A stretch of 64,000 bases of DNA from Acidobacteriota bacterium (GTDB taxonomy: Bacteria > Acidobacteriota > UBA6911 > RPQK01 > JAJDTT01): the NCBI GenBank assembly GCA_028874215.1, contig JAPPLF010000066.1:104038-168037 (forward strand), given 5' to 3'. A program made the position numbers and the translations under genes. Positions 45,908 to 55,556 of the stretch are shown one piece after another. The notes under the pieces are model-generated. The model saw nothing but the letters and a program-made list of their open reading frames with translations. It did not search any database and was not told the DNA's origin. The stretch's first letter is position 1; each line of letters begins with the position of its first letter.

Positions 45908-46528
45908 ATGGCGACTGATCATGTTCCGACTCCCGAGACCCGAAGCGCTGGCTCGTCTCCAACCGATTCGTACGGCGTGCTGGATAAGGCCCTTCTGTCA
46001 ATGGGCTTGGCCCTGAGAGGTTCTGAGGTCGAAGCCTATGTCAAGGACGAGCTCTATCGGGGCGGGTCCAGCCCCGACGCGGTGGTGCGCCGGGTGTTGG
46101 AGGGCCGCCGGGCCAGGCCGGGGCGGGACCCGCGGGAGTTGGAGCAGTTGGTGATGTCCCTCTGGCATCGGATCAGGAAGGAGTACGATCCGGGCCGGGA
46201 CCGGACCGCCGGCCGCTACCGTTTCCAGGCGCTCTGGATTCTGGACGGGAATCTGCGCTGGCTCCGCAGGCTGGACCAGCGTGGAGTCGACCCGGATGTC
46301 CTGGAACCGCAACTGGGCCTTCTATTGGCTCGTTTGATGGCGGTGGTGACACAGATGCTGGTGACGCTCAATCAGGGGGACACCCGGGAGTTGGAACAGA
46401 GCACCAATCTGGATCGCCTTCTCGAAGCCATGGCGGCGGCCAGCTACAGGATCCGGGAGGCTATCGAAAAGCGCATGGTGGAGTTGCGGCCCGAATTGGA
46501 AGGCCGCCTTGCCGAAACGATTCACTAG
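45908..46528 (+). CDS. Helical protein of unknown function (206 aa)
   Basis: No recognised family. After a disordered Ser/Pro/Thr-rich N-terminus the product is mostly helical and charged: LDKALLSMGLALRGSEVEAYV, DAVVRRVLEGRRARPG, LEQLVMSLWHRIRKEY, LLEAMAAASYRIREAIEKRM. No membrane segment or cysteine is seen. Codon use matches the neighbours. The ATG at 45908 is chosen; a GTG at 45896 with GCCGGA nearby is possible, and longer readings overlap the divergent ferredoxin gene. It converges with the CMD gene. Confidence 0.65.
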   Translation: MATDHVPTPETRSAGSSPTDSYGVLDKALLSMGLALRGSEVEAYVKDELYRGGSSPDAVVRRVLEGRRARPGRDPRELEQLVMSLWHRIRKEYDPGRDRTAGRYRFQALWILDGNLRWLRRLDQRGVDPDVLEPQLGLLLARLMAVVTQMLVTLNQGDTRELEQSTNLDRLLEAMAAASYRIREAIEKRMVELRPELEGRLAETIH

Positions 46529-46585
46529 TCGTCTCCGCCAGGAGTCTTACTCCCCCAAACCGTCTCGACCGCTGGCCGGCGAGGT

Positions 46586-46906
46586 TCAGAGTTCGCCGAG
46601 TTCATCGTTGATCCATGAGAGCGCGGCAATGCCTCCGGACCAGCCAACGGTGGTGATGGCAAGGAGTGCGGCATGGTAGATCTCGGCGTTGCTCAGGCCT
46701 GCCTTCCTGCACTTGCGGGCATGGGAGTGAACGGCTCCCCTTCGTCCGGCGCCGATGGCGATCCCCAACTTGACCAGGCGTTGAGAGCGGACGTCGAGGC
46801 CTTCGACCTCGCCGACCGTCCGGCTGAGCCAGCCGTAATCGTCCCATACCTGAGGGTAGCGCTCGACCACCCTCTGGAGGAATTCGGGCAGGTCCTGATT
46901 CGCCAT
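46586..46906 (-). CDS. Carboxymuconolactone decarboxylase (CMD/AhpD-fold) protein
   Basis: Small all-helical AhpD-fold protein of 106 aa. The CMD core reads RSQRLVKLGIAIGAGRRGAVHSH, split over two helices, then AGLSNAEIYHAALLAITTVGWSG. The motif here is GAVHSHARKC, so the two redox cysteines of AhpD (CxxC) are absent and a peroxidase role is unlikely. The ATG overlaps the stop of the outer-membrane gene (TGATG), so the two are translationally coupled. Confidence 0.85.
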   Translation of the reverse strand: MANQDLPEFLQRVVERYPQVWDDYGWLSRTVGEVEGLDVRSQRLVKLGIAIGAGRRGAVHSHARKCRKAGLSNAEIYHAALLAITTVGWSGGIAALSWINDELGEL

Positions 46907-47484
46907 CAGTCGAAGCTCACCATCAGGCCAGCGGAGATCTGGTTGAATCCGTAGGCCAGCCCCCGGACGTTGGAGATTCGGCAGCGCCTGTAATCGATTC
47001 GCAGGCCCAGGGCGCCTGCAAGCTTGCGCAGTTTGACGCCGCCGCCGATGTTGCTCAGGAAACTTGTCCCCTGGTCCAGTGACAAGGAACTCTGTTTGCG
47101 GAAGAGCCCGCCTCCGGCGGCGATGTAGCCGAATTTTCCGGAGAAGGGGATGTTCAGAGTCAGGCCGCTGGTCAGGGCGAAGCCGGCGTCGCCGGTCCCG
47201 GTGAGATCCGCGGGACGATTGTAGTAGGCAAAGGTGTTCTCGAAGCCGATGATGGCGAAGTATCTCTCGAAGGTTGCGCCGAATCCGGCAAAATCCCGCA
47301 CGTCGATGGTGGCCAGATTTCCACCGGGAGCCCAGGCCCCGAACAGAGTGATGTCGGTGGCGGCGTCCAGGCGGCTTCCCGGCGAGCAGGCCAACAGCAG
47401 CGCGACCCAGCCGGCGCTGATGGCGAGAAGCAGACGGCGGGTTCCGGACCGGCAACGCCGGTGGATGCGAACCGAGTTGATCAT
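46906..47484 (-). CDS. Small outer-membrane beta-barrel protein
   Basis: A signal peptide (LLLAISAGWVALLLACSPG) is followed by about 150 residues of alternating hydrophobic strands: ITLFGAWAPGG, FGYIAAGGGLFRKQ, NIGGGVKLRKLAG, ISAGLMVSFD. The final Phe-Asp and the glycine-rich strands fit an eight-stranded OmpA/OmpW-like barrel. The Cys in LLACS could make it a lipoprotein instead. Length is 192 aa. It is coupled to the CMD gene by a TGATG overlap. Confidence 0.72.
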   Translation of the reverse strand: MINSVRIHRRCRSGTRRLLLAISAGWVALLLACSPGSRLDAATDITLFGAWAPGGNLATIDVRDFAGFGATFERYFAIIGFENTFAYYNRPADLTGTGDAGFALTSGLTLNIPFSGKFGYIAAGGGLFRKQSSLSLDQGTSFLSNIGGGVKLRKLAGALGLRIDYRRCRISNVRGLAYGFNQISAGLMVSFD

Positions 47485-47513
47485 GCGGCTAGTCTATGCA
47501 ACCGCGGTGACGC

Positions 47514-47540
47514 TTCCCGATTCCCCGATGGAGTCGGGAA
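47514..47540. repeat. Inverted repeat next to the REP-like palindrome
   Basis: TTCCCGA and TCGGGAA are separated by 13 bases, immediately before the GGGCGATT palindrome. Two hairpins in tandem occupy the 86-bp gap between the DUF3604 gene stop and the barrel gene start, both transcribed on the minus strand. Confidence 0.4.
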
Positions 47541-47560
47541 GGGCGATTTCCCAATCGCCC
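47541..47560. repeat. REP-like palindrome, copy 2 of GGGCGATT type
   Basis: GGGCGATT, loop TCCC, AATCGCCC, with the same arms as the palindrome at 22935-22953. It lies just after the DUF3604 gene and could also cap its transcript. Confidence 0.6.
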
Positions 47561-47570
47561 GGCAAGAAGG

Positions 47571-49772
47571 CTACCGACCCGGCGAAACCCAGATGGGAGA
47601 GGCCCAGGCTTTGGCGCCGTCCTTTTGGAGCACGACGACGTAGTAGGGTGTCGGTCCGGCGGGTGCGGCCGGGTCCTTCAAGTCGGCCTCCACGCTCCGG
47701 CCGAGCCCCAGGGGTTCGCGCTGGGCCTGGACCTTCAGGTCCATTCCCCCGGCCGGCCAGGTCACGGGAATGTCCGCCAACTTCTCCAGGTCGATGTCGA
47801 ATCGGATCCGCCCGGTCTTGAAACGGAGCACGCCGGAGTCGGCGGGGTCCAGCTTCAACAGGATGCCGTCGGCATCGCCGCTGGTCACCGATTCCCAGGT
47901 GACGCGCTGCGGCCCGGCCTCCCGGATCCCTTCTGACGGGGAGTCGAAGGCGTAGCCCTTGGCCGCGACGATTCGGGTTCTTACGGCCTCCACGGAGCCG
48001 TCCCAGCAAGCGGCCCGGTCCCGGCCGCGGTTCCTGGCGCCCGACCAGGCGATCCGGACGGTATCGGACGAGCAGGGAATCCCGGGACCTCGAGGAAGAG
48101 CGTCCACGCACTCCGTTCCCCGGCGCAGCTCGATGCGTTCCACCTCACCCGTGCCTTCGACCCGCACCCGGAAGCGGGGAAGGCCTTGCGTCCGCTCCTC
48201 GCCTCCCATGGGAACACCGCCGGAGGTCTCGAACTCCAGTGCGATGCGGGCTCCGGTCGTGCCGTAGCAGCGGCGTTCGCGAAGGGCTTCCCAGAGGCTC
48301 TCGCGAGTCAGCTCGGAAGCCCAGACGCAGAGCAATCCACCCTGGACTCCAAAGGTGCCGGCCCCCGGATAGCTGGCGCCGGGCCTGCCCTTGTGATCGT
48401 CGCTGCCGCAACTGATCCCGACTCTGAGGCCGCGATCGAACGCGTCGTTCAGGAGCCATTCGAATTCACCCCAGGAGGAGTAGATCTCCACCAGCGGCTC
48501 CAAGCCGGGATCGAAGGAGTCCAGGTCCGCCCAGCGGCCGCCCACATGGGGAACCAGAAGGACGTCGTTCCGGGCTCCCAGTTGCCGGTAGAGTTCCTCG
48601 ACGGGATAGCATTCGGGGTCTTCATCCTGGCCTGCCGGCGCGATCAGGCAGCGGCTGGCCCGGTGCAGGGGCCCGTCGCCGCCTCGAAAATAGACGTTCC
48701 GGTCGCCGCCGCCGGCCGTCAGGCCCGACCACTCGTAGCCCAGAAAGGTGACGAACCGCCCCGGCTCGTTGAAGCGCCTGACCGTTTCGCGGATCCGGTC
48801 CCAGACACCCGGAGTGATCTGGAAACAGTTTCCCTGATGGCCCGCGAAGTCCACCAACGCCTTGTTGCGGGCGAAGGTGAAGTATTCGCCCACCGTCAGG
48901 GTCCCCACCGTCTCCTCGCTCTGGCCATGGAGATCTCCCCAGAACCGGCGCCGCCGGGGCTGGTGCGGCTTCACGAAGAGCGGATTGCTGACGGCCTTCA
49001 GGCCGGTTTTTTGGTCCTCCGCCTCGATTCGATAGATTCCCGGCTCCCGGGCCAGGATGCCGTCCAGGCAGAGAATTCCCTGATCGGTGCGGTCGAGAGT
49101 CAACCGGGAAGGCAGGCCATAGAAGAGTTTCGCACTGCCGCCGGTCTCCAGCACGCCCTGGTAGCGGTCCGCCGGGTTTCCCCATTGGTCCAGGACCCGG
49201 ACCGAAACTCGAAAGGGGATGCCCAGGACCACGTCTGTGGGAACCATCAACTGGAGCTCGGCCCCCGGACCGCCCACAATTGGGACGCTGCCGGCCGGCT
49301 CCAGCTCCACGTACGAGCCCGTTCCGAAGCAGTCCACCAGGACCTTGAACTCGAACCGGGGCTCGCAGAAGGTCTGCGCCCGGGCGCCCGGCCCGCCTGC
49401 CGAGGTGTCGCCCAGGACCAGCGTGACCGTGTCTCCCTCCCGGAGATACCCGTCCTTCACGGAGACGGTCATGGACTTCTGCCAGGGTCGAACGTGGGCC
49501 TGCGGATCACAAGAGGCCGTGACCCGCGCACTGCCCGAGGTGGAGACGGTCAGGAAGTCGGCCTGGCCCGGCCGTTGTGTCTGGGGTGTGCCCCAGTCAC
49601 TCACGAAACGCCTGACGACACGGATTCTTCCTCCGTCGTCGATGCCGTATTTCCCCACCCGGTAGCGGATCCGCCAGGTTCCCATGGAACCGGCCACCAC
49701 CGGTTCGCCGGGGCTCAAGGAGGCCGAACCGTGAAGAACGCTGAACCGGCTTCCGGAATCCACTTCGGTCAT
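47571..49772 (-). CDS. DUF3604/PHP-type protein
   Basis: Large protein whose C-terminal half carries a DUF3604 metal-dependent hydrolase-like domain related to PHP phosphoesterases. Metal-binding candidates are FWGDLHGQSEET (residues 278-288), FAGHQGNCF, VPHVGGRWADL and GSDDHKGRPG (457-463). The N-terminal 270 residues are beta-rich, Ig-like (VRVLDQWGNPADRYQG). No clear signal peptide is seen. I start at the ATG at 49772: the frame is open to 50006, but that part is the SRP RNA gene. Length is 733 aa. The substrate is unknown. Confidence 0.82.
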   Translation of the reverse strand: MTEVDSGSRFSVLHGSASLSPGEPVVAGSMGTWRIRYRVGKYGIDDGGRIRVVRRFVSDWGTPQTQRPGQADFLTVSTSGSARVTASCDPQAHVRPWQKSMTVSVKDGYLREGDTVTLVLGDTSAGGPGARAQTFCEPRFEFKVLVDCFGTGSYVELEPAGSVPIVGGPGAELQLMVPTDVVLGIPFRVSVRVLDQWGNPADRYQGVLETGGSAKLFYGLPSRLTLDRTDQGILCLDGILAREPGIYRIEAEDQKTGLKAVSNPLFVKPHQPRRRRFWGDLHGQSEETVGTLTVGEYFTFARNKALVDFAGHQGNCFQITPGVWDRIRETVRRFNEPGRFVTFLGYEWSGLTAGGGDRNVYFRGGDGPLHRASRCLIAPAGQDEDPECYPVEELYRQLGARNDVLLVPHVGGRWADLDSFDPGLEPLVEIYSSWGEFEWLLNDAFDRGLRVGISCGSDDHKGRPGASYPGAGTFGVQGGLLCVWASELTRESLWEALRERRCYGTTGARIALEFETSGGVPMGGEERTQGLPRFRVRVEGTGEVERIELRRGTECVDALPRGPGIPCSSDTVRIAWSGARNRGRDRAACWDGSVEAVRTRIVAAKGYAFDSPSEGIREAGPQRVTWESVTSGDADGILLKLDPADSGVLRFKTGRIRFDIDLEKLADIPVTWPAGGMDLKVQAQREPLGLGRSVEADLKDPAAPAGPTPYYVVVLQKDGAKAWASPIWVSPGR

Positions 49773-49891
49773 GGAAAGACTCGTTCGCGACCGCGACCCT
49801 GAGCCGGCGGGTCTCGAGACTCCTCCTGTCGGAACAAAACCTGCTGGCCGTGCACTCCGCTTCGAGTCTTCCGCTGAGGTCCGAAACGCGC

Positions 49892-50014
49892 GCGCGGCTC
49901 CCGTCGAGCAACCCTCCGACACACGCGCTTTCCCGCTTATGGCTGCTTCCTTCCGGATCTGACCAGGTTCACGGGCGCCCGTTGTGGAGGACCCCACGTT
50001 CAACACCGCCGCAC
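49892..50014 (-). ncRNA. ffs: Signal recognition particle RNA (small bacterial type)
   Basis: The minus strand contains CTGGTCAGATCCGGAAGGAA followed by GCAGCC, the universal SRP RNA tetraloop hairpin (GGAA) that binds Ffh. Long-range pairing supports the ends: CCCGT with GCGGG, GTCCTCC with GGAGGGT, GTTGA with TCGAC, and GTGCGGC with GCCGCGC. The folded rod is about 123 bases. The identity is firm; the ends are approximate. The remaining bases to the aldolase gene at 50188 show no other feature. Confidence 0.92.
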
Positions 50015-50187
50015 GAAACGGAGTGGCTCACCGGGGGCGACCCTCAGCGGAGTCGTCAGCCTCGCTGCAGCGGCTTGCGAGTCCTCCCTGGACGACAGGG
50101 AATCAGGGTACCGCTAACACCCCGCCTAGCACGGCCGTTCCATGATAGTCGATCGGAGGCGGCACCATGCGCCGGCAGGGCCTCACG

Positions 50188-50946
50188 TCATGCCGGCGGC
50201 GGCGCGCCGAGCCGCAGGAACTCCTTGGCGCCGGCCGCGATCCAGGGTGAGGGCCCGGTCAGGAACACGCGGACGCCCGCGGCGGCGTAGCGGGCAATGG
50301 TGTCGTTCGTCGTCAGGGTGCCCGCGACCCGCCCACCCTCTTGGATTCGCGCCAGGGTGGTGTCGATGGTCTTCTGCACCTCGGGATGGTCAATCTGCCC
50401 GATGAGGCCCATGGAGGCGGCCAGATCGCTGGGAGCCACGAAGAAGACGTCGATGTGGTCCACCTTGAGGATCTCGTCCAGGTTCCGGACCGCCACGATA
50501 TCCTCGATGAGCACCATGAGCAGGATTTGATCGTTGGCGGCCTCGAAGTAGTCGGGGACGCCGTAGCCTTGACGGCTGACGTAGAGTCCCCTCTGGCCGA
50601 TGGGCGCGAACTTCCCGCCCTGGACCACGTTCTCGGCTTCTTCCCGGGTGTTGACGTGGGGAACGACGATTCCCTGGACACCCCGGTCCAACCCCCGGTA
50701 GATGATGGACTGGACGTTCCGGTTGACCCGCAGGATCGAGGTCATTCCCCAGATGTCGCAGGCGCGGGTCAGGTCCGGTATGTCGGCGAAGTCCACGGAG
50801 CCGTGCTCGGCCTCCAGCCAGACCCCGTCGAAACCCACGGTTCCAAACTGATCGATCTCATCGGGGCTGCCCAACCCACTGATCACATACACGTTCTCGC
50901 CGGCGGCCAGCTTCTGTTTCACCCTGTTCGGTCGAAGTTTCACCAT
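50188..50946 (-). CDS. HpcH/HpaI-family aldolase
   Basis: Class II, metal-dependent aldolase/lyase of the HpcH/HpaI group, usually acting on 2-keto-3-deoxy acids. Motifs are GFDGVWLEAEHGSVDF (acid residue Glu), GIVVPHVNTREEAENVV, APIGQRGLY and LMVLIEDIVAVRNLDEIL, then VFFVAPSDLAASMG. Length is 252 aa. GAAAGGAG lies just before the ATG at 50946. It is the last gene of the tdh operon; the substrate is unknown. Confidence 0.88.
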   Translation of the reverse strand: MVKLRPNRVKQKLAAGENVYVISGLGSPDEIDQFGTVGFDGVWLEAEHGSVDFADIPDLTRACDIWGMTSILRVNRNVQSIIYRGLDRGVQGIVVPHVNTREEAENVVQGGKFAPIGQRGLYVSRQGYGVPDYFEAANDQILLMVLIEDIVAVRNLDEILKVDHIDVFFVAPSDLAASMGLIGQIDHPEVQKTIDTTLARIQEGGRVAGTLTTNDTIARYAAAGVRVFLTGPSPWIAAGAKEFLRLGAPPPA

Positions 50947-50974
50947 GATCTCCTTTCGGCGCGGTGCCCCCGCA

Positions 50975-51253
50975 CTATGAGGGACGGTCAAGAGACGGAC
51001 CCGGCGGCGCGGCGGCCTGAATCATCTCCCGCAGCACCGGCAGAACGTAAACCCGGGAAAGGTCCACCGTCGCCAGGTCGCGGCAGAGGATTCCGATCTG
51101 CTGCGGCAAGGGCAGCGTCCGGTTCAGAATAAATCGAATCTCCCCTCCGATTCGGCACAGGCCGCCCGAAAATTCTCCCGGCTCCCGCACCAGGTCGATC
51201 TCCAGGCGGGCCAGCAGTTCCTCGAGCTTCTCCAGTATCTCCCGGTCGGTCAT
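50975..51253 (-). CDS. Protein of unknown function (92 aa) in the tdh operon
   Basis: No recognised family. The product begins MTDREILEKLEELLARLEID, a likely coiled helix, then GGLCRIGGEIRFILNRTLPL as a beta hairpin, QQIGILCRDLATVDL and a C-terminal LREMIQAAAPP. It looks compact and cytoplasmic. The ATG at 51253 has GAAGGAGGG directly upstream. It lies 34 bp after the amidohydrolase and 28 bp before the aldolase, so it is firmly in the operon. Confidence 0.75.
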   Translation of the reverse strand: MTDREILEKLEELLARLEIDLVREPGEFSGGLCRIGGEIRFILNRTLPLPQQIGILCRDLATVDLSRVYVLPVLREMIQAAAPPGPSLDRPS

Positions 51254-51287
51254 GCCCTCCTTCAGGTCGGCTGCACGGCCCTGATTC

Positions 51288-52283
51288 TCAGTCCAGGCCA
51301 AACATTTTCCGGCCATTGTTGCAGAAAACATCCTCGACCTGGGAGTCGGTGAGGCGGAGCCGCATGGCGGCCAGCTTCACGGCCCGCAGGGACTCCATGC
51401 CGACCAGGTAGGGCTGGATCTCGACGTGAGAAATCCGTTTCCAGTCGAAAGTGTCCTCGTAGAGCCAAAGGAACTGGTCTCCGATTCCGACGCAACGGCC
51501 TCGAAAATGGCTGATGGGAAAGTCGGATCCCCAGAGCAGCCGTTCGTGGCCGAAGGTGTCCACGATGGCCTCGAAGGCGCCGGCCTCGGTGACGGCCGAG
51601 GTGTCGAACCAGACGTTGGGAATTCCCTTCAGCGTATGGATCCCCTCGATGGTGTGGTGAGGATTGAAGCTCCGGGCGGCGTGGGCCAGGATCAACCGCA
51701 TGTTGGGATAGTTTTCACAGTAGTAGCGGATTCTGGCCTGGTTTGCCGGATCCGCGAGAGATCGGGGCTTGACCATGTGCAACGTCACGCTGAGCCCTTC
51801 CTCATGGGCAATGCGTACATGCTCCTCGGTCAGGAACTCCTCGATCTCCGCGTCCTGGGACGAGGGCCTGTCTTCGACGAAGAGATGATAGACCTTGAGC
51901 CCCACCATGGAGAGGCGCCGCACTTCCTGCCGCAATTCCTCCGGATCCTGCCGCGGGGAGACGATCAACTGTCCTCGCGACTTGGGATCCTTGGCGGCTT
52001 CCCGGGCCAGGAACTCATTGGATGCGCGGTAGGTCGGCTCGTAGAGGCCGCCTCCGAAAAAGAGTCCGTGGGTCTCCCGGCCCGGCGTGATCCACTGGAT
52101 CTGTTCCTGAAACACCTCCAGGGTCGCCTTGTGGGGACCAACGGCCAAAGCCGTCTGGACCTTCCAGTGCCACAACTCGTACAGGTGGGCGTGGGCGTCG
52201 AAGATCGTGTCGGGGACGAACGAATCCAGCTCCCGGTGAAAGAATTCCAGGTCGTAGTCTCTTTGTTCCCAGGTCATCTTCAT
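51288..52283 (-). CDS. Amidohydrolase (TIM-barrel, amidohydrolase-2 type)
   Basis: Metal-dependent TIM-barrel hydrolase or decarboxylase of the amidohydrolase-2 (PF04909-like) family. Metal-binding residues are HxH in FDAHAHLYEL, His in VTLHMVKPR, His in LILAHAARSF and Asp in LLWGSDFPIS. Length is 331 aa from the ATG at 52283, seventeen bases after the SDR stop. It has no signal peptide. Its substrate, probably a small acid or lactone, is unknown. Confidence 0.87.
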   Translation of the reverse strand: MKMTWEQRDYDLEFFHRELDSFVPDTIFDAHAHLYELWHWKVQTALAVGPHKATLEVFQEQIQWITPGRETHGLFFGGGLYEPTYRASNEFLAREAAKDPKSRGQLIVSPRQDPEELRQEVRRLSMVGLKVYHLFVEDRPSSQDAEIEEFLTEEHVRIAHEEGLSVTLHMVKPRSLADPANQARIRYYCENYPNMRLILAHAARSFNPHHTIEGIHTLKGIPNVWFDTSAVTEAGAFEAIVDTFGHERLLWGSDFPISHFRGRCVGIGDQFLWLYEDTFDWKRISHVEIQPYLVGMESLRAVKLAAMRLRLTDSQVEDVFCNNGRKMFGLD

Positions 52284-52300
52284 TTCGCGTCTCCCGAGGG

Positions 52301-53055
52301 TCAGATCATCAGGTCTCCCCCGTTGATGTCCAGTGAGGCGCCGGTGATGTAGGCGGCGCGGTCCGAGGCCAGGAAGGCCACCAGCTCGGCGACCTCGGCG
52401 GGCTTCCCCAGGCGGGAGATGGGGAAGCTCCGGGCGTACGATTGCATGCGCTCCGGATCGATGGTGTCCCGCACCATTTCGGTGTCGATGAGTCCGGGAC
52501 AGACTGCGTTGACCGTGATCCCGTAGGGGGCTTCTTCTTTGGCCAGGTGCCGGGTGAACCCCAGCACGCCGGCTTTGGCGGCCGTGTAGTGGGCGCCGCC
52601 GAGGGTGCTGACGCTCTTGCCTGCCGTGGACGAGAAGTTGACGATCCGCCCCCATCCTTCCCGGCGCATGACGGGAAGCACGGCTCGCGAGCAGAGGTAG
52701 GTGCCCTTGAGATTGACGTTCACGACCCAGTCCCATTCCTCCTCTTCCATCTCGATGACCGCCGTCGGCCTCAGGACCCCCGCGTTGTTGACCAGGATGT
52801 GGATGGCGCCGAAGCGTTCCAACGCCCGCTCCACGAGGCGCGACACGTCGCGGCTGCATGAGACATCGCCGGCCACGGCCTCCACCCCGGCGGCTTTCCC
52901 CTCCAGGGCTGCGGCCGTTGCCTGAAGGGTTTGCGGATTCCGGTCGTTGAGCACCAGCCGGGCGCCTGCGGCCGCCATTCTTTCCGCCACGGCCCTGCCC
53001 ATTCCCTGGGCGGCGCCCGTGATCAGCGCGACCTTTCCTGCCGGTTCAAGAGCCA

Positions 53056-53056
<1 letters not shown>
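52301..53056 (-). CDS. Short-chain dehydrogenase/reductase
   Basis: Classical SDR of 251 aa. The cofactor motif is ALITGAAQGMGRAVAE; the Asp in LVLNDRN fits NAD preference. NNAGVLRP, Ser in VNFSSTAGKS and YxxxK in HYTAAKAG complete the active site. The C-terminal GASLDINGGDLM is typical. Its start shares a base with the kbl stop (TGATG). Substrate unknown. Confidence 0.9.
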
Positions 53057-54249
<1,193 letters not shown>

Positions 54250-54272
54250 GGGTTCTCCGTCTGAGGGGGAAG

Positions 54273-55409
54273 CTACAGGTGTATCGCGCCTCTCGCGGCG
54301 GTGGTCTCGGATGTCTCCTGGACCGACGCTCCGGAGTAGTGGGAGTAATCGGCGCCGGGACGCAGGATGATCTTGCAGGCTTCGCCGCTGGCCAGCAATT
54401 CCATGGCCTGGTGGATGTCTTCCAGTCCCAACTGCCGCGTGATCAGGGGCGTGAGGTCCACGACCCCGCTTTCCAACAGCCAACGGGTGCGGTACCAGGT
54501 ATCGAAGATACGGCGTCCGTGGAGCGCCAGAACCGTCAGGTTCTTGAAGATCATCTGTTCGGCGACGTCGATCTGCACCGGATTCGAGGGGATCCCGAAC
54601 AAGGTGACCCGTCCCCCGTTCCGGACACCGCGAAAGGCGGCGTCGATGGCCGACGGCGCGCCGCTCATCTCCAGGACGATGTCGACGCCCAGCCCGTCGT
54701 TGTTCCGGACCAGCCAATCGGCGATCCCCTGCGCGCCTCCGGCCCCGGTGGCGTTCAGAACCTGGTGGGCTCCCATTTTCCGGGCCAGGCCCAGGCGATA
54801 GTCGTTCAGGTCGACGCCCAGTATGCGGGCTGCCCCCGAAGCGCGGGCAATCCCGACGGAAAACAGGCCGATGGCGCCGCACCCGAGAATGGCGACGCTC
54901 TGGCCCGACAAGTCATGGGCGTTGGTGGCGAAGACGGCGTTGCCGAACGGCTCCTGCAGGCTGGCCACCTCCGGAGACAATTTGGACCGGTCGTTTTGCC
55001 AGATCACCTTCTCCGGAACCGCCACGTATTCCGCAAAGGCCCCGTCCATGGCGATGCCGAGAATTCGGGTCGAGGGACACATGTGGGCCTGGCCGGTCCG
55101 GCATTGGAAACACATGCCGCAGGTGATGTGGCTCTCCGCGGAGACGTAGTCTCCCACCCGCACCCGGCTCACCGCTTTGCCCACGTCCACGACGGTTCCC
55201 GAGAATTCGTGGCCCAGGGTCAACGGGGGCCGGATTCGTTGCGCGCTCCAGTCGTCCCAATTCCAGATGTGGAGATCCGTCCCGCAGATGCTGGCCGCCT
55301 CGACGCCTACCAGGACCTGGTCCCGCTCCAGCTCCGGAAGCGGCACCTCCACCACGTCGAAACCTCTCCCCGGCTGCATCTTGCGGACCGCGACCATTTT
55401 CTCGGGCAT
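54273..55409 (-). CDS. tdh: L-threonine 3-dehydrogenase
   Basis: Zinc medium-chain dehydrogenase that oxidises threonine to 2-amino-3-oxobutanoate. Catalytic motifs are [17 protein letters not shown] and [10 protein letters not shown]; the structural zinc site is [32 protein letters not shown] is the NAD site. At 378 aa it is longer than the usual 341, with a C-terminal tail ([16 protein letters not shown]). It is first in a six-gene operon. A near-leaderless extended -10 lies just before the ATG. Confidence 0.93.
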   Translation of the reverse strand: MPEKMVAVRKMQPGRGFDVVEVPLPELERDQVLVGVEAASICGTDLHIWNWDDWSAQRIRPPLTLGHEFSGTVVDVGKAVSRVRVGDYVSAESHITCGMCFQCRTGQAHMCPSTRILGIAMDGAFAEYVAVPEKVIWQNDRSKLSPEVASLQEPFGNAVFATNAHDLSGQSVAILGCGAIGLFSVGIARASGAARILGVDLNDYRLGLARKMGAHQVLNATGAGGAQGIADWLVRNNDGLGVDIVLEMSGAPSAIDAAFRGVRNGGRVTLFGIPSNPVQIDVAEQMIFKNLTVLALHGRRIFDTWYRTRWLLESGVVDLTPLITRQLGLEDIHQAMELLASGEACKIILRPGADYSHYSGASVQETSETTAARGAIHL

Positions 55410-55422
55410 GACGGCAGCCGAG

Positions 55423-55431
55423 TCTATAGCA
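55423..55431 (-). promoter_or_regulatory. Extended -10 promoter of the tdh operon
   Basis: The minus strand reads TGCTATAGA, ending fourteen bases before the tdh ATG. The transcript would have a leader of about seven bases. No -35 is evident. The 147-bp gap to the M24 gene also holds TATACAAT (55534-55541), a candidate -10 for that gene. Confidence 0.5.
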
Positions 55432-55556
55432 GGGAAAAATTATTTGGTAGGGGTGCCCCTTGCGCCCACCCTCTGCGGTCCGAAGCGGGGCCGGACCCGG
55501 TCGATGGCTGCGGCGACTTTTGTTTTTGGCTCCTATACAATGACCGGCCTGAAACC

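Noticed and set aside
49773..50006. N-terminal extension of the DUF3604 protein
   Set aside because: This stretch is the SRP RNA gene; translation of the conserved GGAAGGAAGCAGCC region is coincidental.
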